Below are positions 1 through 4,601 of a stretch of DNA of 8,001 nt, in pieces (position 1 is the first letter of the stretch; each line of letters opens with the position of its first letter). The notes under the pieces are model-generated. The model saw only the letters and a program-made list of their open reading frames with translations, searched no databases and was not told the origin of the DNA. Source of the stretch: Alistipes sp. Its GTDB lineage: Bacteria; Bacteroidota; Bacteroidia; Bacteroidales; Rikenellaceae. The position numbers were made by a program, and so were the translations under genes. Where the stretch lies: assembly GCA_017561105.1 (NCBI GenBank), contig JAFZDR010000209.1, positions 1 through 8,001 of the forward strand, in the 5' to 3' direction.

Positions 1-902
1 ACCGGACCATTCAGCCAACTATATGGTACCCAGGCGTGAGTGCTTGCCAAAGTGCGACGGAACGAAGGTGCGCCGATAGCCTTTGTCATAGCGATAAGGA
101 TAGGCATATACTCCGGTTTGCAACCCGCCATAACGCCATTTACTGCAACATGCCAAGCCGTCGTGTTGCGATGTGCAACAGGGAGTATGGCAACCGTTTC
201 GTCCCATTTCATATCGGTATATCGCAAGAATTCGCTTACTTTCTCGTATGTTGGAGGAACGATTGGTAAGCCATCCGACCAATTCATCTCGCGGAAGTAG
301 TCGTTTATCTCTTGGTAGGAGCCATAGAAGATGTCGTCGCGAATTCCACCCTGATTGGCTTTTGCACTACGAGCCAACTCCTCGGTCGAGATAGGAGTTG
401 TCAGGGCCTTTACTATCTGGGGCCACAACACCTCGCGGGTATTCTTGATTAACTCTTCGGTTGTGTGTGAAGAGAATGCTCCGGGATACTCCGCCACGCG
501 CGGTGCAGGCACACCGTTATTTGTAGAGGTGTAGAACACCTGCTCGGTAAAAGTAGGCGCAGCAATAGCCACCGACGGAATACCGATATACTCAGCAGCT
601 ATACACGAACCGACTTCCTTCGGGGTGCATAGTCCACAACCGCAATTACCTGATATAACCGCATCTACGCGCATTGAGCGAAGCTTCTCCTGGAACTCCT
701 CTTTTGAACGACGAGTAACTCCCGGCGCGGGATATACGCCCGCCGAGCCTATCTCGTCAAGCAGAATAACACGAGCTGTAGGATAGTTTTTTGTAATGAG
801 TTGTTTTAACTCGGGATGAGTTACGCGGGCCATAAAGCTGCCGCCAACGATAGCAATGGTTTTGCCCTCGAGCGATGTGAGACGGGGGGCCATTTCAATC
901 AT
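1..902 (-). CDS. UGSC-family-like protein, main body (Cys form), cut by the window edge
   Basis: This open frame of 300 codons begins at ATG 902-900, directly after an in-frame TAG, and continues past the left edge. Two segments are visible. The first runs from MIEMAPRLTSLEGKTIAIVGG and contains GNCGCGLCTP; its three cysteines fall at codons 145, 147 and 150 when counted from the upstream ATG at 1076. The second contains WSDGLPIVPPT (from codon 266) and AHRNTTAWHVAVNGVMAGC (from about codon 301). From memory, these match the UGSC family of (seleno)proteins, where a U-G-S-C motif is the redox-like site; CGLC here would be the cysteine version. Biochemical function is unknown to me. Homologs usually read straight through from a signal peptide, so this frame probably once continued from 903-1076. 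If translated from 902, the product would lack an export signal and stay in the cytoplasm. It could instead be the remains of a gene disabled by one base change. Family call moderate; reading frame certain. Confidence 0.6.
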   Translation of the reverse strand, partial: MIEMAPRLTSLEGKTIAIVGGSFMARVTHPELKQLITKNYPTARVILLDEIGSAGVYPAPGVTRRSKEEFQEKLRSMRVDAVISGNCGCGLCTPKEVGSCIAAEYIGIPSVAIAAPTFTEQVFYTSTNNGVPAPRVAEYPGAFSSHTTEELIKNTREVLWPQIVKALTTPISTEELARSAKANQGGIRDDIFYGSYQEINDYFREMNWSDGLPIVPPTYEKVSEFLRYTDMKWDETVAILPVAHRNTTAWHVAVNGVMAGCKPEYMPILIAMTKAIGAPSFRRTLASTHAWVPYSWLNGP

Positions 903-1076
903 CTATACCGTGCCACGACCTACGGGCGATACAACTGCAAAACCGTCACCCTTAACGATGGCTGCGCCCGATTCGGTTTTACAATTTTCGTCGCATACTA
1001 TGCGCGAAGAGGTTTGAGCCGCAGCTGTATAGCACAGCATAAGTGCCGCCACAAGAAGTTTTATAACAAGTTTCAT
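903..1076 (-). pseudogene. Signal-peptide and N-terminal segment of the UGSC-like gene, ended by in-frame TAG
   Basis: This short frame of 57 codons starts at ATG 1076-1074 and ends with TAG at 905-903. It opens with MKLVIKLLVAALMLC, a basic N-terminus followed by a hydrophobic core, then TAAAQTSS, which fits cleavage by signal peptidase I after AAA. There is no lipobox. It ends VVSPVGRGTV, then TAG, then MIEMAPRL in the same frame. The sense of the protein carries on across the stop, so this is the front of the downstream protein and not a separate gene. One base would restore it; a lysine AAG codon is the likely original, inferred from remembered homologs. The alternatives are a genuine recent nonsense mutation, a sequencing or assembly error, or a short leader peptide coupled to restart at the adjacent ATG. 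The frame begins one base after a strong inverted repeat (1078-1121). Confidence 0.65.
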
Positions 1077-1077
1077 C

Positions 1078-1121
1078 GGATAGGTATTTTTATATTCGTA
1101 TAATATATAGGATACCTACCC
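1078..1121 (-). promoter_or_regulatory. Inverted repeat just before the UGSC-like start codon
   Basis: Arms of 10 bases, GGATAGGTAT (1078-1087) and ATACCTACCC (1112-1121), pair completely in the minus-strand RNA with one G-U pair. An inner stem, TATATT (1091-1096) with AATATA (1102-1107), would stack inside with a 5-base loop. The outer stem ends one base before ATG 1076. No T tract follows, so it does not look like an intrinsic terminator for the helicase gene. It could be an RNA hairpin controlling access to the start codon, or a DNA operator. A weak promoter overlaps it: TTTG at 1126-1123, 20 bases, then TATACGAA at 1102-1095, in which only the TA of the -7 element fits. The structure is seen; its role is inferred. 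Confidence 0.5.
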
Positions 1122-1153
1122 TCAAAAAAGGTTAAATATGAAAATATGAACTT

Positions 1154-2575
1154 TTACTCCTCGAAGAATCGTTCGTCGAAATTTACGAAGTAAAGTCGCT
1201 CGGTGGCTCGCGTTATGGCGGTGTAGAGCCAGCGCAACATATCTTTGGTCATCGGTTCGTCGCCAAAGATGCACTTGTCGATAAATACAGCCTTCCACTG
1301 TCCACCCTGTGCCTTATGGCAGGTTACGGCGTATGCGAACTTAATCTGCAAGGCGTTGAAGTAATCGTTCTCGCGAATCTCTTGCAGGCGTTTAATCTTA
1401 CTCTTGATATCAAGATAGTCCTTCTCCACCTCGCGGAAAAGGCGCTCACTCTCCTCGCGAGTGAGCGATGGCGACTCGGAATGAAGTGTGTCGAGTAGTA
1501 TCTTGCAATCAATCTCTGTGTCGTCGTAGTCGCCAAACGAGAGTGTAGCGGTCGCAAAGCGGAATCCGTAGAACTCCTCCACCCTGCGCAACCTCTTCAA
1601 TCGAGCAGTGTCACCATTGGCTATAAAGCTTATCGGGCAGTTCTCGATGCGCTCGGTATAGTGGTAGTTATTTTTTGCAACCATCAGTATATCACCACTT
1701 TCCAACTCCTCTTCAGCCATAAGATTCATTCGGCGAATACCTTCGTTATAGCGATTTGCACGCTTGTTCGAGCGGGTGATTACGATAGTCTCTTCGCGAC
1801 CATATCTGTCGTAGCAATCTTGCAATGCCTCCAATAGGTCGGAGCCGCTGACCGCCTGAACATCGTCGTAGCTTGTGTCGAAGCGCGGGATTTCGAAAAT
1901 GTTATTCTCGAGCATGCAGCGGACGAGTGTTGCATTGAATAAAATTCCCGAATCTTGCTCCTGGCGCACAACTTCATCCATCGAACCGTAAACCACATCG
2001 CCAAAGTCGCTCATCTCGACGGCGTCGAGTGCCGGACTGCGGTCTGTGCCGACAGGTGGCAACTGTGCGTTATCACCCACCAAAACGAGTCTGCAATTGC
2101 GTCCGGAGCGCACGTATTGGACTAAATCTTCGAGCAACGAACCACTACCGAATTGTACTCCGTCGGAGGCTGTATGAGCAGACAACATTGAAGCTTCATC
2201 TACGATGTAAATCACATCTTTATCGCGGTTTATGTTAAGTGAAAATTTAGATTCGTACGAAGCATTTGTACGCTCGCGATAAATATGCTTATGAATGGTG
2301 AATGCCTTCTGGTTCGAGTAGTGCGATAAGACCTTCGCAGCACGCCCTGTAGGAGCGAGTAAAACGCTGCGAATACCAACACTTTTTAGTGCCGAAACTA
2401 TCGCTGCAACAAGCGTTGTTTTGCCCGTGCCGGCATAGCCGTTTAGCACAAAAATAGACGACGAATCCCCCTCCGCAAGGTACTCGGCAAACGACTCAAC
2501 TATTTTTTTTTGATTATTAGTTGGTTGATACAATAATTTTGCGTAAATTTGGCTCGCAATATCGAAGATATTCAT
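1154..2575 (-). CDS. Dda/RecD-type SF1 ATP-dependent DNA helicase
   Basis: This 473-residue protein has a full set of superfamily 1 helicase motifs in order: a Q-motif-like NNQ (20-22), Walker A GYAGTGKT (46-53), motif Ia LAPTGRAAKVL (73-83), Walker B VDEASM (125-130), motif III GDNAQLPPVG (168-177), motif IV-like VITRSNKRANRYN (265-277), motif V CHKAQGGQW (419-427) and motif VI YTAITRATERL (451-461). The TCHKAQG and TAITRA signatures are those of the RecD/Dda (UvrD_C_2) group, which move 5' to 3' on DNA. The length suits the stand-alone Bacteroidetes form, not the larger RecD2 or RecD subunits, so a role in replication or repair outside RecBCD is inferred. The ATG at 2575 is chosen because homologs begin close to this point before the Q motif. 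A run of nine A (minus strand, 2511-2503) lies in codons 22-25. It is transcribed divergently from the 2619 gene. No missing motif; intact. Confidence 0.9.
   Translation of the reverse strand: MNIFDIASQIYAKLLYQPTNNQKKIVESFAEYLAEGDSSSIFVLNGYAGTGKTTLVAAIVSALKSVGIRSVLLAPTGRAAKVLSHYSNQKAFTIHKHIYRERTNASYESKFSLNINRDKDVIYIVDEASMLSAHTASDGVQFGSGSLLEDLVQYVRSGRNCRLVLVGDNAQLPPVGTDRSPALDAVEMSDFGDVVYGSMDEVVRQEQDSGILFNATLVRCMLENNIFEIPRFDTSYDDVQAVSGSDLLEALQDCYDRYGREETIVITRSNKRANRYNEGIRRMNLMAEEELESGDILMVAKNNYHYTERIENCPISFIANGDTARLKRLRRVEEFYGFRFATATLSFGDYDDTEIDCKILLDTLHSESPSLTREESERLFREVEKDYLDIKSKIKRLQEIRENDYFNALQIKFAYAVTCHKAQGGQWKAVFIDKCIFGDEPMTKDMLRWLYTAITRATERLYFVNFDERFFEE
2509..2541 (+). promoter_or_regulatory. 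Bacteroidetes-type promoter for the 2619-4370 cluster
   Basis: TTTG (2509-2512), 21 bases, then TAATTTTG (2534-2541) matches the Bacteroidetes housekeeping consensus TTTG-N19-21-TAnnTTTG exactly. It lies inside the first codons of the divergent helicase gene and would give a leader of roughly 70 bases before ATG 2619. The match is seen; activity is inferred. Confidence 0.6.
2521..2551 (+). promoter_or_regulatory. Second overlapping promoter candidate
   Basis: TAAATTTG (2544-2551) is another full TAnnTTTG element. It lies 20 bases after TTG (2521-2523), which matches three of four bases of the -33 element. It overlaps the promoter at 2509-2541 and points the same way, so it may be an alternative start site for the same cluster. 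Confidence 0.4.
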
Positions 2576-2584
2576 CGTTGTTGC

Positions 2585-2592
2585 TAATTTTG
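2585..2592 (+). promoter_or_regulatory. Third -7 element, close to the gene
   Basis: TAATTTTG (2585-2592) fits the -7 consensus and would start RNA about 20 bases before ATG 2619. I see no TTTG 19-21 bases upstream, so it is weaker than the two elements further upstream. It sits next to an opposing element at 2595-2602. Confidence 0.35.
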
Positions 2593-2594
2593 TA

Positions 2595-2602
2595 CAAACT
2601 TA
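2595..2602 (-). promoter_or_regulatory. -7 element for the helicase gene
   Basis: On the minus strand this reads TAAGTTTG, a full TAnnTTTG match, ending 19 bases before the helicase ATG at 2575. A start about 7 bases later would leave a leader of only 10-15 bases. No clear TTTG is present at the usual distance upstream. It is nearly back to back with the rightward element at 2585-2592. Confidence 0.4.
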
Positions 2603-2618
2603 ACAATAAAATATCAAA

Positions 2619-3272
2619 ATGGAAAAGAAAAGTGTTCAAATTATTCTCCAACTTGCCCTTGCAGTAGTGGTATTGGGACTTACTTATTGGGTTTACACCC
2701 TTATCTCTACTCCTATCAAGTTTGAGAACGAGCAGAAGACTCGTGAAGCTGCAGTTATCGAGCGTATCAAGGATATCCGTACTGCAGAGCGTACATTCAA
2801 GAGTAAGTATCAGCGCTTTACTGCTGATTTCGACACTCTTATCAACTTCGTCCTCACTGAGGAGTTGCAGGGTGAGCGTAAGAAGATTGACGAGGATGAC
2901 TCGGTTGCAATGGCTCAGGCTCGCAAGAAGTATGGCAAGAGATTTAAGAATGTAGAGAAGTTTACCTTCTCGGTTAAGGACTCGTTGTTCAAGCATCTCA
3001 CAGTAGAGCAGGTTAAGGAGTTGCGCTATGTACCATACACTAACAACCAGACTGAGTATATCCTCGAGGCAGGTATGCTCGCTACAGAGTCTAAGGTTAT
3101 CATCCCTGTTGTTATGTGCCGTACCCCATATATCGCATTCCTCGACACTGTGGCATATCGTCAGCAGGTTATCAACCTCGTTGATAATATGAAGAATAAC
3201 TTCAACAGATATCCGGGCATTATGTTCGGTTCGATGGATAGAGGTAACAATGAGGCAGGAAACTGGGAGTAA
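2619..3272 (+). CDS. Membrane-anchored protein of unknown function
   Basis: I do not recognise a named family for this 217-residue protein, though its shape and its C-terminus (YPGIMFGSMDRGNNEAGNWE) resemble a conserved Bacteroidales hypothetical. After MEKKS there is one hydrophobic segment (about 8-30), with no cleavage site or lipobox, so it is likely a membrane anchor with the rest outside the cytoplasm. Residues 35-66 are charged and probably helical, possibly coiled coil, followed by KSKYQRFTADFDTLINFV (61-78), which faintly recalls the region after the first helix of pilin-like proteins; there is no prepilin cleavage motif, so I do not call it one. A Lys/Arg/Glu-rich stretch (82-115) follows. 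Codon choice is strongly biased (mostly AAG for Lys, CGT for Arg, GAG for Glu), unlike the neighbours, which suggests high expression and fits the stacked promoters upstream. Its end overlaps the DUF3822 gene by 23 bases. Confidence 0.8.
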   Translation: MEKKSVQIILQLALAVVVLGLTYWVYTLISTPIKFENEQKTREAAVIERIKDIRTAERTFKSKYQRFTADFDTLINFVLTEELQGERKKIDEDDSVAMAQARKKYGKRFKNVEKFTFSVKDSLFKHLTVEQVKELRYVPYTNNQTEYILEAGMLATESKVIIPVVMCRTPYIAFLDTVAYRQQVINLVDNMKNNFNRYPGIMFGSMDRGNNEAGNWE

Positions 3273-3843
3273 TCTCACCATTGACAATAAAAAGGTGTCC
3301 ATTCAAGTAAAATTGGGTGGACGCTCTTTTTCTGCGGACAAGGTTGCTGTTGCAGAGGGTGTTGAGCGCGTGGAGTTTATTATCGATACTCCGCGTGTGG
3401 TGCTTGCTCCTCGCGGTGAGGTGTCGCTCGACAGTGCTGCGGAGTTGTTGCGCGTTGTTGGCAAGGCGTGCCGCAGTAATGAGCAGAGTGTATGCAGCGA
3501 GTTGCAGGCCGATATCGTAGCCATTATGGCTATGGATAGCGAGGCTTTGCGTTCGATTGTGGCGTTGAAGGGTGTTGCGATATCGTTTACCTCTCCCCTT
3601 CTCGATATGCGCCATTGCGACGAGGATTGTTTGACGATAGATGCTACCGACAAGGTTTGTTATGCGCGTCTTTTCGAAAATGGCTTGCGTAGCGCCGAGG
3701 CGTTCGATGCAACAAATTCGGAGGATGTTCTCTATATCGTGTCGGAGTGGCTCGGTAATAGAGATATACCTATATATATTAAAGGCAGCGCCGAAACAGT
3801 AAAGTTGTTGCGTAAATACTACAAACGAGTTATATGCGAATAA
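3250..3843 (+). CDS. Short DUF3822 family protein
   Basis: This 197-residue protein sits directly before rsmD, the usual Bacteroidetes position for DUF3822, a family of unknown role thought to have an actin/hexokinase-like fold. Remembered family landmarks are visible: VSIQVKLGGRSFSADK near the start, a VVLAPRGEV strand, DIVAIMAMDSEALRSIV in the middle, VCYARLFENGLRSAEAF followed by DVLYIVSEWLG, and the closing IPIYIKGSAETVKLLRKYY. The family is commonly around 260-280 residues, so this is a compact version. The start at 3250 is the only ATG before the conserved part; it overlaps the preceding gene by 23 bases, while the stop overlaps rsmD by 10 bases, so translation is probably coupled. It shows no catalytic residues I can name. 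Membership is inferred from pattern and position together. Confidence 0.65.
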   Translation: MRQETGSNLTIDNKKVSIQVKLGGRSFSADKVAVAEGVERVEFIIDTPRVVLAPRGEVSLDSAAELLRVVGKACRSNEQSVCSELQADIVAIMAMDSEALRSIVALKGVAISFTSPLLDMRHCDEDCLTIDATDKVCYARLFENGLRSAEAFDATNSEDVLYIVSEWLGNRDIPIYIKGSAETVKLLRKYYKRVICE

Positions 3844-4370
3844 TAAGTGGCAAATATAAGGGCAGGGCGATAAATCCGCCACGCAACCTCCGTGCAAGAC
3901 CTACAACCGATTTTGCAAAGGAGAATTTGTTCAATGTGTTGAATAATCTCGTAGATTTCGAGGAGTGCGATGTGTTGGACCTCTTTGCCGGTACAGGTTC
4001 GGTGAGCTACGAGTTTGCTTCGCGCGGAGCAAAGAGCGTAACATCGGTGGAGATAAATGCCGTGCATCACGCCTTTATTCGTCGCACTGCAAAGGAGCTT
4101 GGTGCCGACAATATGTTTGTAGTAAAGGCCAATGCATTCCTCTATTTGTGCAGTTGTCCTAAGAAATTCGATGTTGTTTTCTCGGATGCGCCATACGATT
4201 TGGAGGGACTGGAGGAGATTGTTCCGCTTGTTTTGGACGGCGAGATACTAAAAGAGGATGGAATCTTCATTTTTGAACATTCTGATAAGTACGACTTCTC
4301 AAATCACCCAAATTTTTGGCAGTTAAGGAGTTACGGAAGTGTGCAATTTTCGATGTTCCGCAAACAATAA
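3834..4370 (+). CDS. rsmD: 16S rRNA (guanine(966)-N(2))-methyltransferase RsmD
   Basis: RsmD transfers a methyl group from S-adenosylmethionine to N2 of G966 in 16S rRNA during small-subunit assembly, in the cytoplasm. The 178-residue product has the family layout: MRIISGKYKGR at the start, RPTTDFAKENLFNVL (22-36), the SAM-binding loop DLFAGTG (49-55), the acidic ribose contact SVEIN (71-75) and the catalytic loop FSDAPYDLEG (116-125). The usual catalytic motif is (N/D)PP(Y/F); here the first proline is alanine (GCG where CCG would give proline), which is uncommon and may alter activity. Length is normal for Bacteroidetes. It overlaps the DUF3822 gene by 10 bases and is the last gene of the cluster that starts at 2619. 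No obvious GC-rich terminator follows. Confidence 0.9.
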   Translation: MRIISGKYKGRAINPPRNLRARPTTDFAKENLFNVLNNLVDFEECDVLDLFAGTGSVSYEFASRGAKSVTSVEINAVHHAFIRRTAKELGADNMFVVKANAFLYLCSCPKKFDVVFSDAPYDLEGLEEIVPLVLDGEILKEDGIFIFEHSDKYDFSNHPNFWQLRSYGSVQFSMFRKQ

Positions 4371-4404
4371 AAAATTGTAAAATTTTTATAAAAAAATTGT
4401 AAAA
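4370..4404 (+). repeat. AT-only direct repeat upstream of the tRNA promoter
   Basis: AAAATTGTAAAA occurs at 4371-4382 and again at 4393-4404, identical over 12 bases and offset by 22 bases, about two helical turns. The second copy ends just before the -33 TTTG (4409-4412) of the tRNA promoter, where an upstream element would lie. The first copy also forms an all-AT hairpin, AAAAATT (4370-4376) with AATTTTT (4381-4387), immediately after the rsmD stop; as a terminator this would be weak. Confidence 0.45.
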
Positions 4405-4408
4405 ATAT

Positions 4409-4439
4409 TTTGCAGAATAAAAAAAATGCTCTATATTTG
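4409..4439 (+). promoter_or_regulatory. Consensus promoter of tRNA-Asp
   Basis: TTTG (4409-4412), 19 bases, then TATATTTG (4432-4439) matches the Bacteroidetes consensus exactly. Transcription would start near 4446, about 14 bases before the tRNA. This is the clearest promoter in the window. Confidence 0.8.
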
Positions 4440-4459
4440 CACTCGCAATCAGGAACAAT

Positions 4460-4536
4460 GGTGCGTTAGTTCAGCTGGTTAGAATACGTGCCTGTCACGC
4501 ACGGGGTCAGGGGTTCGAGTCCCCTACGCACCGCCA
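4460..4536 (+). tRNA. tRNA-Asp (anticodon GTC), CCA encoded
   Basis: A complete cloverleaf is visible. The acceptor stem GGTGCGT (4460-4466) pairs with ACGCACC (4526-4532), G4533 is the discriminator typical of aspartate tRNAs, and CCA (4534-4536) is encoded. The anticodon stem CGTGC (4487-4491) pairs with GCACG (4499-4503), with loop CTGTCAC and anticodon GTC at 4494-4496. The T arm has AGGGG, TTCGAGT and CCCCT. It stands as a single-tRNA unit between its own promoter and terminator. Confidence 0.97.
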
Positions 4537-4575
4537 AAAACGAAAGTCACTCAAAACAGGGCTTTCGTTTTTTTT
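4536..4575 (+). terminator. Intrinsic terminator after tRNA-Asp
   Basis: AAAAACGAAAG (4536-4546) pairs with CTTTCGTTTTT (4562-4572) around a 15-base loop, and the T tract runs on to 4575. The stem begins within the last base of the tRNA. Some readthrough into the transporter gene at 4602 is possible. Confidence 0.8.
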
Positions 4576-4601
4576 ATTTGCAACTTTCATAATTTGCAAC
4601 T
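4576..4601 (+). repeat. 10-base direct repeat ending at the transporter start codon
   Basis: ATTTGCAACT occurs at 4576-4585 and 4592-4601, 16 bases apart; the second copy ends exactly before ATG 4602. TAATTTG (4590-4596) inside it resembles a -7 element one base short of TAnnTTTG, but no proper promoter is visible for the transporter. Confidence 0.5.

Noticed and set aside
903..905. Selenocysteine or pyrrolysine recoding at the in-frame stop
   Set aside because: The codon is TAG, not the TGA used for selenocysteine, the expected redox site downstream uses Cys codons, and nothing suggests pyrrolysine use in this lineage.
816..1103. Plus-strand open frame of 95 codons over the UGSC-like N-terminus
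   Set aside because: No motif or promoter; it only exists because the opposite frame is coding, and the minus-strand signal peptide explains the region better.
2619..2860. Type IV pilin-like protein
   Set aside because: The hydrophobic segment plus helix and an RFTADFDTL patch are suggestive, but there is no prepilin cleavage site and no Glu at position 5 of a mature pilin.
2517..3302. Long minus-strand open frame (261 codons) opposite the 2619 gene
   Set aside because: It is a Leu/Ser-rich mirror of a Lys/Glu-rich sense gene with strong codon bias, has no recognisable motif, and overlaps the helicase start and both plus genes.
3220..3897. Minus-strand open frame (225 codons) opposite the DUF3822 gene
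   Set aside because: Composition rich in Arg, His and Thr with no domain pattern; the sense strand holds DUF3822 and the start of rsmD with matching conserved segments.
4370..4387. Terminator for the rsmD cluster
   Set aside because: The stem is only seven A-T pairs with no G-C and no proper T tract, too weak to call.
4460..4575. tRNA-Asp as an integration site for a mobile element
   Set aside because: No second copy of the tRNA 3' end, no integrase and no foreign-looking genes appear nearby.
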